From Lichenihabitans psoromatis (GTDB lineage: Bacteria; Pseudomonadota; Alphaproteobacteria; Rhizobiales; Beijerinckiaceae), in NCBI RefSeq assembly GCF_004323635.1, contig NZ_CP036515.1, positions 2,357,501-2,421,500 on the forward strand: DNA of 64,000 bases, given 5' to 3'. The notes below the pieces were generated by a model. The model was not told the origin of the DNA and searched no databases. It saw only the letters and a program-made list of their open reading frames with translations. Below are positions 44,059 through 52,338 of the stretch, piece after piece. Position 1 is the stretch's first letter; every line of letters begins with the position of its first letter. Position numbers and translations under genes: made by a program.

Positions 44059-45420
44059 TTGCCCCGCGAGATCCGTCTCAACGCATTCGAGATGAATTGC
44101 GTCGTGCATCAATCGCCGGGTCTGTGGCGACATCCGCGCGACCGGTCGCGCGATTATCGCAAGCTGCAGTCCTGGGTCGCTCTCGCGCGCACGCTGGAAA
44201 GGGGATTGTTCGACGGGATTTTCCTCGCGGATGTGCTCGGCGTCTACGATGTCTTCGGAGGCAGCGCGCAGTCGGCCTTGGCTCACGCGACACAGGTGCC
44301 CGTCAACGACCCGCTCTTGTTGGTTCCCGCCATGGCGGCCGCGACGGAGCATCTCGGCTTCGGCGTGACGGTCACGTTGTCGTATGAGCCGCCGTTGCCT
44401 TTCGCGCGGCGCATGTCGACGCTGGATCATCTGACTGACGGCCGGATCGGGTGGAATGTCGTGACCGGCTACCTCGATAGCGCGGCACGCGGCATGGGCG
44501 AGGCGGGTCAACGCCGCCACGACGATCGCTACGCCGCGGCTGAAGACTATATGGCCGTCGTCTATAAGTTATGGGAAGGCTCTTGGGCCGACGATGCCGT
44601 GGTGGCCGATGCGGCAACTGGCATTTTCACACACCCTGATCGCGTCCGCCGCGTTAGCCATGAGGGCACGCATTATCGGCTCGACGCGATGCATCTCAGC
44701 GAGCCATCGCCGCAGCGAACGCCCGTGCTCTACCAAGCCGGCACATCGCCAGCCGGCCGCGCATTCGCGGGGCGTCATGCCGAATGCGTTTTCATGTCTG
44801 GCCCATCGGTGCAGGTCATCACGCCACGCGTCGCTTCGATCCGCGCGGCTGCACGGGACGCCGGTCGCGATCCAGCCGGGATTTTGATCTTCGCTCTGAT
44901 GACCATCATCGTGGCTCCGAGCGATGCGGAGGCCAAGGCCCTGCTGGACGACTATCGGGGCTATGCGGACCACGAGGGCGCCTTGACGCTGATGTCGGGT
45001 TGGACCGGCGTCGATTTTTCGACCTTGGATCTCGACAGCATCGTTCAGCATGTCGAAAACGACGCCGGGCGATCGGCGCTCGACAACATCACACGTGCCG
45101 ACCCAAGTAGAACCTGGACGGTCCGAGACGTTGCCGAGCACGTGGCGATCGGGGGGATCGGGCCGCTCATCGTTGGATCACCCGCGACGGTTGCGGATGA
45201 ACTCGAACGGTGGATGGAGACGACCGACCTCGATGGCTTCAACCTCGCTTTCGCGGTTCGGCCGGAGACGTTCGATGCCGTGGTCGACCTTCTTGTGCCC
45301 GAGTTGCAGCGACGCGGTCGTTATAAGACGGCTTATTCGCCCGGCACGCTCCGCAACAAGCTGTTCGGTCATGACCGGCTGGACGAGACGCATCCAGCCG
45401 CGAGCGTCCGCTGGCGCTAA
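44059..45420 (+). CDS. NtaA/SnaA/DszA-family FMN-dependent monooxygenase
   Basis: 453 residues from TTG 44059 with AGAGGAAG six bases upstream. Luciferase-like family: NCVVHQSPGLWRHPRDRSRD, GLFDGIFLADVLGVYDVFGG, STLDHLTDGRIGWNVVTGYLDS, and the family's RRVSHEGTHYRLDAMHLSEPSP split by a short gap earlier. This group includes nitrilotriacetate, dibenzothiophene sulfone and dimethylsulfone monooxygenases. Beside SsuD and a flavin reductase, action on an organosulfur compound is favoured. Last gene of the operon; converges on the DUF2312 gene three bases away. Confidence 0.85.
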   Translation: MPREIRLNAFEMNCVVHQSPGLWRHPRDRSRDYRKLQSWVALARTLERGLFDGIFLADVLGVYDVFGGSAQSALAHATQVPVNDPLLLVPAMAAATEHLGFGVTVTLSYEPPLPFARRMSTLDHLTDGRIGWNVVTGYLDSAARGMGEAGQRRHDDRYAAAEDYMAVVYKLWEGSWADDAVVADAATGIFTHPDRVRRVSHEGTHYRLDAMHLSEPSPQRTPVLYQAGTSPAGRAFAGRHAECVFMSGPSVQVITPRVASIRAAARDAGRDPAGILIFALMTIIVAPSDAEAKALLDDYRGYADHEGALTLMSGWTGVDFSTLDLDSIVQHVENDAGRSALDNITRADPSRTWTVRDVAEHVAIGGIGPLIVGSPATVADELERWMETTDLDGFNLAFAVRPETFDAVVDLLVPELQRRGRYKTAYSPGTLRNKLFGHDRLDETHPAASVRWR

Positions 45421-45423
45421 GCC

Positions 45424-45693
45424 TCAGGCTGCCTTGGCACGGGAAGTGCCTTCGGTTTCCATCGCGCGCATGTAGAGATCGAGCAGCGACTCGTGCTCGT
45501 CCCGCTCGTCCTCATCCTGCTTGCGCAGCTTGAGGATTTCTTTGAGGACCTTAACGTCGAACCCTTCACCCTTGGCCTCAGCGAAAACCTCTTTCTTGCC
45601 TTCGGTCAAGGCTTTGAGCTCCTCTTCGATATGCTCGATCCGCTCGATAAACGATCTGATCCGGTCGCCGGCGATGCCAACTGTGTCCGTCAT
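45424..45693 (-). CDS. DUF2312 protein, GapR-like nucleoid-associated protein
   Basis: 89 residues covering the full DUF2312 domain: GDRIRSFIERIEHIEEELKAL coiled coil, then EVFAEAKGEGFDVKVLKEIL and LRKQDEDERDEHESLLDLYM. GapR of Caulobacter, from this family, is a tetramer that clamps overtwisted DNA ahead of polymerases. Alphaproteobacteria often have several copies, so whether this is the main GapR is uncertain. GAGGA precedes the ATG. Confidence 0.85.
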   Translation of the reverse strand: MTDTVGIAGDRIRSFIERIEHIEEELKALTEGKKEVFAEAKGEGFDVKVLKEILKLRKQDEDERDEHESLLDLYMRAMETEGTSRAKAA

Positions 45694-45896
45694 ATGAATA
45701 TCCTCGATCCAGTCCGGGTCGTCAGTGTTGCGGCCGTTTCGTCGCTGCGCGACGTCCGGGCCCGCGCCCCTGATCTAGAACCAGATCGTAAGCGAGGCGT
45801 TAAAGGCCGCCGGTCGACGGGCCGCTGCCGTCACCAAAGCCTCACCGAGGACCGGCACAGATCGATGCTCTGACAGTCGTGATCGGCACGTGGGCG

Positions 45897-46646
45897 TCAT
45901 GTCTGCCCTCTTGATCTGAAATGCAGGTAGGTCTGATCGAAACCGCTGATGTGTTGCAGCCCCGTCCAATTCAGGATTTGGACGATTTTTCCCTGCGAGG
46001 CGATCAACCCGTCCGCGCGGAGTTCCTGGAGCGTGCGATTGACATGCACGGTCGACAAGCCTGTGGCATCGCCGATCTCGGCTTGCGTGAGCGGAAGCGA
46101 AAAACTCGCGTTTCCGGCCAAGCCAACGACTTTAAATCGAAGGTATAATTCGCAGAGGAGATGCGAAATCCGTTGGATGGCGGAGCGCCGGCCCACGTTG
46201 ACGATCCACTCACGGAAGACGGCCGAATCGATCAGCGTGTCGCGCCAGAGGGCCGCCCCGATCCCCGGAAATTCACGCGCCAGTTCCTGAACGGCGGCAT
46301 GGGACACGAAGGCAACGCGGCTCGGGACGAGAGTGCCGACGGCGTGATCCATGCGGCCGAGATAGAGGCTCTGCAGGTCTGGCATGTCACCGGGAATATG
46401 GAACGACATGATTTGCCGAGCCCCGTTCTGCACGGTCTTGTACCGATGCATGAACCCGTCGAGCAGCAGGCAACACCGATCCACACGGTCGCCATCGCGA
46501 ACCACGTCCTGATCGGCCCCATAGGTTCGTATGGTCAGTCGTAAGGCGCCGATTGCGCGCTTTTCAGCGCCGGTTAATTCAGAATTCGAGTCGAGTTTGA
46601 CGATCAGGCGGGTATGTTCGGGCGAAAGCGCAGCAAGTGTATCCAT
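45897..46646 (-). CDS. Crp/Fnr-family transcriptional regulator
   Basis: 249 residues. N-terminal cyclic-nucleotide-binding-like barrel (YGADQDVVRDGDRVDRCCLL; RQIMSFHIPGDMPDLQSLYL), long dimer helix, and a C-terminal HTH_Crp (LTQAEIGDATGLSTVHVNRT, LQELRADGLIASQGKIVQI). The cysteine pattern of FNR is absent, and the ligand pocket is unlike cAMP-CRP, as in many rhizobial regulators. Neighbours are a GGDEF-EAL protein and an acyl-amino-acid synthase, suggesting a signalling role; targets unknown. Confidence 0.85.
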   Translation of the reverse strand: MDTLAALSPEHTRLIVKLDSNSELTGAEKRAIGALRLTIRTYGADQDVVRDGDRVDRCCLLLDGFMHRYKTVQNGARQIMSFHIPGDMPDLQSLYLGRMDHAVGTLVPSRVAFVSHAAVQELAREFPGIGAALWRDTLIDSAVFREWIVNVGRRSAIQRISHLLCELYLRFKVVGLAGNASFSLPLTQAEIGDATGLSTVHVNRTLQELRADGLIASQGKIVQILNWTGLQHISGFDQTYLHFRSRGQT

Positions 46647-46872
46647 GGTTGGTCCCGTGCAGAGGAGCGCGGTCGTAGCGATCTATGCTTCGAGTCCGGC
46701 GGAGGTCGCCAACGGCATTCCGTTTAGGCAGGCTTACGGAACGCTTCGATCGCGATGTCGGATCCATAACGCTTCGATATCTCCCGATCCTGGCCGCAGC
46801 GTCGCGACATCGAGCGGTCAGGCATCAACCGCGTCACGATCTTGCCGTCGACGCATCCCCATCAACCCATCG

Positions 46873-49296
46873 TCAGGAGGCGCAAGCGATCGTCTTTAAC
46901 AGATCCAGCCGATCGCTCTGACGGGATCCGAATGCCGATCGCTCCAGGACCGAGATGATCTCGTCGCGTGGCACAGGACGCCCAAGCAAAAATCCTTGCA
47001 CCTCGTCGATATGCTTCATGCCGCGCACGAATGCGAGTTGGTCGTCCGTCTCGATGCCTTCGATCACCACAGCGAGACCGAGACGCTGGATTAGCGCGCC
47101 GACGCCGTCGAGAATGATGAGCGATCGTTCGCTCTTTCCAACATCCTCGAGGAACGAGCGGTCGAGCTTAATCTTCTGCAGCGGGAAATTATGCAGATAG
47201 CTGAGGCTCGAATGTCCGGTTCCGAAATCGTCCAGCACCACGGTGACACCCAGATCCTGAATGCGCTGCAGCGCTGTCCGGATCGAGGACGTATTTTGCA
47301 GCAGGACCGTTTCGGTGATTTCGACTTCGAGCCGGTTTGCAGGCAAGCCGGCGGACCACAGGGCATCTTGGATGGTCTCGACGATGTCGCTCTGGAATTG
47401 AACGGCCGAGAGATTGACCGCAACACGCGTCTCGTTCGGCCATGTTCGACATGCGACACAGGCCAAATGGAGCACGCGCGCGCCGAGTTCGGTGATCAGG
47501 CCCATCTCTTCGGCCATGGGGATGAACACAGTCGGAGAGATCAGGCCTCGCTCCGGATGCCGCCATCGCAGTAAGGCTTCGCAGGTCCCGATCCGCATGG
47601 TCTCGAGTGTCACGAGCGGTTGATAAAAGAGCTCGACGGCGTCCGTCTGAAACGCCGTGGTGAGATCCAATTCGAGCGTTCGCCTGCGGAGAACCTCCTG
47701 ATCCATGCCGGCATCGAAGAAGAACCAACGCCCTCTACCGGCCGTCTTGGCGCGATAGAGAGCCAGATCGGCCCTCTGCATCAGCAAATCAATATCGATC
47801 CTGCCGATCGGCGTCAGGGCGACGCCGATGCTTGCACCAATTTTGATTTTCTTGCCGAGGAGAAGAAACGGTTGCGTGAGCGCCTCGATCATGGCGCTCG
47901 AGAGAGCGGAGGCCTGCTTTTCATCCGCCACGCTCGACTGGAGCACAACGAACTCATCGCCGCCAAAACGGCCGAGCAGATCGTCGCTGCCGAGAAGACC
48001 CTTCAGCCGATCCGACACCTCCCGCAGGAGCAAGTCGCCATACGCGTGGCCAAGCGTGTCATTGACGGATTTGAAGCGATCAAGATCGATGAAGTGAAGC
48101 GCGCAATGCGTGCCGGCTAGATCCGCCGCGGCTACACGCCCGGTCATCTCCTCGACAAAGAAGGCTCGGTTCGAGATATCCGTGACCGTGTCGTAGCGGG
48201 CGAGACGCAAGATCTTGTCTTCGGTTTCGCGCCGGAGGGTAATGTCCTCCGCTACGATCACCGTCCCGCCGTTGCTCATCGGCTGCAACGTGAGCGTGGC
48301 GCTCCGGCCATCTGCGATGTCGATCACGATACTGCCGCCCTCTCTCGCGTGCAGCATGGGCTCGACTGTGGTGGATTCATGCCCAGAGGTGCGTATGTTG
48401 ACGTTCGCACCGGCTTTGGTCAGCAGGTCGGAAAACGTCAGATTCTGCAGGTCGGTGGTTTTGGGGAGACCCAAAATCTCGGTGAGCCGCGGATTACAAA
48501 CCTGGACCCTGGTTTCGCGGTCGAGCATGCAAAGACCGTGCGGCATGTTGTTCAGCGCGGCATCGAACCGCTCGGCCAGAACGCCGATCTTATTGTTCGC
48601 CGTCAGAGCATCGAGAAGCGTGGCCTGCAAGCGTTGACACATGATCCGAAGCGCCGCCACGAACGGCAGTGTGACCAGGGTCAGGAAGGCATAATACCAG
48701 TTGGCCTGCAGGATCCACCCGAGGCAGAGCGGCAGAAACAAGCCTCCGATCTGGATCGAGGCGATGCCGACTCGGCCAAAGTTTCGGCCGGGAATCGCTG
48801 CGGCACAGCCGATCGTGACGACAGCCGACAGAAGCTGTGCGAAACCGTCGGTCGTGGTGGTGAGACAAAGCAGGCACCAAATCCCAAGCACCAAGCAGTG
48901 CAATCCCGCGCCGATCGAGTAGCCCCGTTCCCACCGTGCTGCCGAGGCTTCCGTAGCGACCGGTGCGGGATCGGCGAGATAGCGCCTGATGAGAAGCAGT
49001 CGCGCCGAAATCACGACCAGGATTGCCACACAGCAAGCCGCGAGCGCCCAAGACTGCGTCTTCGCCGCCGTGACCGCGACAGCGAGGATGGTGGTCGCCG
49101 TGCCGATCACAAGCGACCGGCTGTCCCGGAAGAGCGTGTCGACGAGAAGTCCATAGACCTCGCGTGGTAACTTCAATCCAGCCTTAGGCAGCTCGTTTCT
49201 AACCACAATCGTCCGCCGAGCGAGGGATGCGTCTCCTGCGTGATGCCGTTCACGCCCACATGCATCCGCGTCATCCGACAAGGTACCACAAAGCAT
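46873..49296 (-). CDS. Membrane GGDEF-EAL cyclic-di-GMP protein with PAS domain
   Basis: 807 residues from ATG 49296 (GTG 49206 is an alternative). Four to six hydrophobic helices in residues 50-215, a PAS-like segment (RFDAALNNMPHGLCMLDRET), then GGDEF (FIDLDRFKSVNDTLGHAYGD; RFGGDEFVVL intact) and EAL (EALLRWRHPERGLI intact, VAVNLSAVQFQS, VLDDFGTGHSSLSYL, GIETDDQL). Both catalytic motifs appear complete, so it could make or degrade c-di-GMP. The segment YDTVTDISNRAFF deviates from the usual DALTGLPNR. A membrane-sensor input is inferred. Confidence 0.9.
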   Translation of the reverse strand: MLCGTLSDDADACGRERHHAGDASLARRTIVVRNELPKAGLKLPREVYGLLVDTLFRDSRSLVIGTATTILAVAVTAAKTQSWALAACCVAILVVISARLLLIRRYLADPAPVATEASAARWERGYSIGAGLHCLVLGIWCLLCLTTTTDGFAQLLSAVVTIGCAAAIPGRNFGRVGIASIQIGGLFLPLCLGWILQANWYYAFLTLVTLPFVAALRIMCQRLQATLLDALTANNKIGVLAERFDAALNNMPHGLCMLDRETRVQVCNPRLTEILGLPKTTDLQNLTFSDLLTKAGANVNIRTSGHESTTVEPMLHAREGGSIVIDIADGRSATLTLQPMSNGGTVIVAEDITLRRETEDKILRLARYDTVTDISNRAFFVEEMTGRVAAADLAGTHCALHFIDLDRFKSVNDTLGHAYGDLLLREVSDRLKGLLGSDDLLGRFGGDEFVVLQSSVADEKQASALSSAMIEALTQPFLLLGKKIKIGASIGVALTPIGRIDIDLLMQRADLALYRAKTAGRGRWFFFDAGMDQEVLRRRTLELDLTTAFQTDAVELFYQPLVTLETMRIGTCEALLRWRHPERGLISPTVFIPMAEEMGLITELGARVLHLACVACRTWPNETRVAVNLSAVQFQSDIVETIQDALWSAGLPANRLEVEITETVLLQNTSSIRTALQRIQDLGVTVVLDDFGTGHSSLSYLHNFPLQKIKLDRSFLEDVGKSERSLIILDGVGALIQRLGLAVVIEGIETDDQLAFVRGMKHIDEVQGFLLGRPVPRDEIISVLERSAFGSRQSDRLDLLKTIACAS

Positions 49297-49486
49297 AAGG
49301 CTTCGCGGGTCGGGTCACCGTTCATTTGACGCGAGAACATTGAACCCACTTGCGTCGGAAAAGGTCCGCTGCCGGCGAAATCTGTGCGCCGTTTCCGCAA
49401 CGGGCAAACGCGATTAACCATATTTATTTACAAACGTTAACAGCGCCCTAGGGTCCCGGTGTGCCATTTTTGCACGGGAGTCTAAC

Positions 49487-50251
49487 ATGATCGCCGCCGC
49501 TTCCAGATCGCATCTGAATTTCGCCGATCGCCTGGTTCATCTTCTCGACTATGTGGAATACCGACGGGCCGACACACCGGACCAACGCGACGCGATTTAC
49601 CGACTTCGATACGATGCCTACCTCAAAGAGGGGATGACCAAAGCCGACGCCAGGGGCATGTTGGTCGATCGGTACGACGATGCCGCCAATGCATGGACCT
49701 TCGGGCTCTATGTCGACGACCAGCTTTCGAGCTCGATCCGGATCAATGTTGCATCCGAGCGGCTCGGCCCTTCGCCAGCCACGGCGTTTTTCCCAGACCT
49801 GCTCGGACCCGACCTCGCGGCCGGCCGCGTCATCGTCGACCCGAACCGTCTTGTGACCGAACACACGGCCGCGCGTGCGATGCCGGAGCTTGCCTATCTC
49901 ACGGTTCGGCTCGGTTACGTCGCGGCTTGGCACTTTGACGCCGACGTGGTCACCGCGACCGTGCGGGCCGAACATCAAGCCTTCTACAAACGGGTGTTCG
50001 GGCTGCGCTCAGAATGTCTGCCGCGCACGATCCCGCCGATCGAAAAGCCATTCTGCCTGATGAGCTTTCGCGAGGCCTCGATGGTGTCCATCATGAACCG
50101 CTATCCCTGCTTCAGGTCGACCGAACAGGAGCGCTCTGCCTTGTTCGACAGGCCGGATGGGGCGCGCATCGACCTGACGCCGCTTGACCTTACGACGCCC
50201 GCCCTCGCCGAAACACGCCTCCTGCAGGCCGCAAAGGTCGCGGCTCGATAG
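49487..50251 (+). CDS. FeeM-type N-acyl amino acid synthase / LuxI-like GNAT-fold protein
   Basis: 254 residues with GGGAG before the ATG. The core matches the FeeM/autoinducer-synthase-like acyltransferase fold: EYRRADTPDQRDAIYRLRYD, AYLKEGMTKADARGMLVDRY, YVDDQLSSSIRINV, VDPNRLVTEHTAARAMPELA, and the closing EHQAFYKRVFGLRSECLPRT. FeeM-type enzymes join a fatty acyl chain from acyl-ACP to an amino acid such as Tyr. Close relatives occur in many Hyphomicrobiales, function mostly unknown. Divergent from the GGDEF-EAL gene with 190 bases between. Confidence 0.78.
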   Translation: MIAAASRSHLNFADRLVHLLDYVEYRRADTPDQRDAIYRLRYDAYLKEGMTKADARGMLVDRYDDAANAWTFGLYVDDQLSSSIRINVASERLGPSPATAFFPDLLGPDLAAGRVIVDPNRLVTEHTAARAMPELAYLTVRLGYVAAWHFDADVVTATVRAEHQAFYKRVFGLRSECLPRTIPPIEKPFCLMSFREASMVSIMNRYPCFRSTEQERSALFDRPDGARIDLTPLDLTTPALAETRLLQAAKVAAR

Positions 50252-50503
50252 GATCGGATAGCGATCTTTATCGACGTCTCGGCACACCAGCCGGATCGCG
50301 AGCATCGTCTCGCGCTCCGGCGGCCGGTCGGCGACCACCTTAGATGTCCTAAAAGAGAGCACTTCTCTCCGAGGCGGCCCGTCGGTCGTTGACGAACTTG
50401 AAACGAATGAGCGATGCGGAGGCAAAAATGTGGCGCGTTTGCAACAACAATCGGCCGAGCGCGCGTGTTGCTGCAATTCCGGTTGATTGCTTTTTTCAGT
50501 CTG

Positions 50504-50519
50504 TGATGATGCATCATCA
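50504..50519. promoter_or_regulatory. 16-base perfect palindrome in the porin leader
   Basis: TGATGATGCATCATCA lies 24 bases before the porin ATG. It could be a regulator binding site or a 5' UTR element; too tight to form a stable RNA hairpin. Confidence 0.35.
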
Positions 50520-50543
50520 GATTCGAACAGCGGAAGTGCACGG

Positions 50544-52028
50544 ATGAAATTGTTCAAGCAAATCCTTCTCACGTCGGCCGTTGGCCTTGCTGGCATTGCT
50601 GGCGCGCAGGCTGCTGATTTGCCGTTTCGGAAGGCTGCCCCGGTCGAATACGTTCGCGTTTGCGACTGGACCGGCGCTGGCTACTTCTACATCCCGGGCA
50701 CCGACACCTGCTTGAAGGTCGGCGGCATCATCCGCGCCGAATATGCTTACATCCAGAACAACTCGGCCTTCTTCCCGAGCCCGGGCGTCAGCACGGTTGC
50801 GGCTCCGCGCGCCAACGGCACGTTCATCCCGGGCCGTAGCCGTGACGCAAGCGGCTTCTTCGCTCGCGGTCGTATCGATGCCGACGCTCGCACGCAGACC
50901 GCCTATGGCACGCTGCGTACCTACGTCCGCTTCCAGATCGATCGTCTGCAGGGCAACTACTCGGGCGGCGGTGTCGCTGGTGGTCAGAACTCCTTCGCCA
51001 ACCAGGGCGGCAACAACGCCTACCTCGACAAGGGCTTCATCCAGTTCGCTGGGTTCACGGCCGGTCGCGTTCAGTCGTTCTTCGACTTCTACGCCGACAA
51101 CTACAACTTCGAAGGCATCGCCAACTCCGACGAAAGCAACAACGTCTTCGCTTACACCGCGACGTTCGGTGGCGGCTTCTCGGCAACGATCTCGGTCGAA
51201 GACCGCAACGGTCGTAACCTCAGCCAGAACATCGGCAACATCGCGTTCGGCAACGGCGCCATCAACCCGGCTGCCGGCCTCAACGGTCTGGCTGGCGCGA
51301 ACGCCGTCTACGCTGGCGAGACGATCCCGGATGTGGTCGGTGTCCTGCGCGTCGATCAGGCTTGGGGTGCGGCTCAGATCTCGGCTGCCTACCATGACGT
51401 GAACACGGTTGCGGGTCCGCTCGGCAACGTGGCGATCGCCAACCAGTTCGCTAACTCGACCACGGAAGGCTTCGCGGTTCAGGGCGGCGTGCAGATCAAG
51501 CTGCCGATGCTGGCTGCTGGCGACGATCTGTGGATCGAAGGCGGCTACCAGGAAGGCGCTTACCTCTACCAGGATTCCTCGAACTACCTGAACGCCGGCT
51601 TCAACTCGCTCGCGCTCGGCGGCTTCCAGCACATCGACCGTGACGCTGTCGCGATCGGCAACGGCGCTGGCGGCTACACCCTCCAGAAGGGTTCGGGCTT
51701 CCACGTCATGGGCGCCTTGCACCACTACTTCACGCCCCAGTTCCACGACGTTCTGTTCGGTTCGTACGAGACGATCGGCTACGGCAACATCGTCAAGAAC
51801 ATCGACTGGACCCGTGGCGGTATCGGCGACGCATCGGAATTCCGCGTCGGCAACCAGTTCATCTTCACCCCGGTTCACGACCTGAACTTCGGCGTGGAAG
51901 TGATCTACATGCGCATCGACCAGACCTTGGCTCACGAACTCGGCCAGGTCGCGACCGCTCTGCCGGTCGGCGTCAAGAAGAACCCCGATGCCTTCGAGGC
52001 TCGCCTCCGCGTCGAGCGCGACTTCTAA
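50544..52028 (+). CDS. Major outer-membrane porin (Porin_2, Omp2/RopA type)
   Basis: 494 residues from ATG 50544 (GGAAG upstream). Signal peptide MKLFKQILLTSAVGLAGIAG ending AQA, mature start ADLPFRKAAPVEYVRVCDWT, and the family hallmark GYFYIPGTDTCLKVGG with two cysteines. The rest is a Gly/Asn/aromatic beta-barrel ending in EARLRVERDF with the terminal Phe required for outer-membrane assembly. Codon use is strongly biased (GGC, AAC, TTC), as in highly expressed genes. Forms a trimeric diffusion channel. Followed by an intrinsic hairpin at 52115. Confidence 0.92.
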   Translation: MKLFKQILLTSAVGLAGIAGAQAADLPFRKAAPVEYVRVCDWTGAGYFYIPGTDTCLKVGGIIRAEYAYIQNNSAFFPSPGVSTVAAPRANGTFIPGRSRDASGFFARGRIDADARTQTAYGTLRTYVRFQIDRLQGNYSGGGVAGGQNSFANQGGNNAYLDKGFIQFAGFTAGRVQSFFDFYADNYNFEGIANSDESNNVFAYTATFGGGFSATISVEDRNGRNLSQNIGNIAFGNGAINPAAGLNGLAGANAVYAGETIPDVVGVLRVDQAWGAAQISAAYHDVNTVAGPLGNVAIANQFANSTTEGFAVQGGVQIKLPMLAAGDDLWIEGGYQEGAYLYQDSSNYLNAGFNSLALGGFQHIDRDAVAIGNGAGGYTLQKGSGFHVMGALHHYFTPQFHDVLFGSYETIGYGNIVKNIDWTRGGIGDASEFRVGNQFIFTPVHDLNFGVEVIYMRIDQTLAHELGQVATALPVGVKKNPDAFEARLRVERDF

Positions 52029-52338
52029 GCTTATCCATAGCTTAGGCGGGAGTGTTCCGATCTCCGAAAGGAAAGCGGAACCTCCGGACTGAGCGGCCTC
52101 GGCCGTGACATCATAAAGCCCGGCGCTCGGCCCAGCGCCGGGCTTTCTCGTTCTCGCGCCTGACGACGATCGGGTTATGTCTCAGCCACCCCGTCAGCGG
52201 CTGCCTGTCGAGCCTCCTCGACGCTCGAGCCAGCCGTGTCGTTCTTTGACATCCAACCGACATGTCCGCCTTGTCGCCAAAAGAGCTGACATTGCGACGC
52301 GAGTAGACATTGCGGGGCGATAGGCCATTTATGCTCGT
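52029..52338. other. Intergenic region between porin and ABC exporter
   Basis: 310 bases. The first part holds the porin terminator (52115-52146); the rest should hold the exporter promoter, but I see no convincing -35/-10 pair or operator and no additional gene. Confidence 0.4.
52115..52146 (+). terminator. Intrinsic terminator after the porin gene
   Basis: 13-base perfect stem AAAGCCCGGCGCT / AGCGCCGGGCTTT with a 6-base loop, followed by a short T-rich tail (CTTTCTCG). Strong stem, weak T tract. Confidence 0.75.

Noticed and set aside
49461..49478. GTGC-CATTTTT-GCAC hairpin before the FeeM-type gene as a riboswitch or thermosensor
   Set aside because: Stem of only four bases; the nearby GGGAG would remain accessible, so no regulatory role can be supported.
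50517..51935. 472-codon minus-strand frame opposite the porin
   Set aside because: The porin's biased codon use leaves the opposite strand free of stops; the product is Val/Asp-rich low-complexity sequence without homology.
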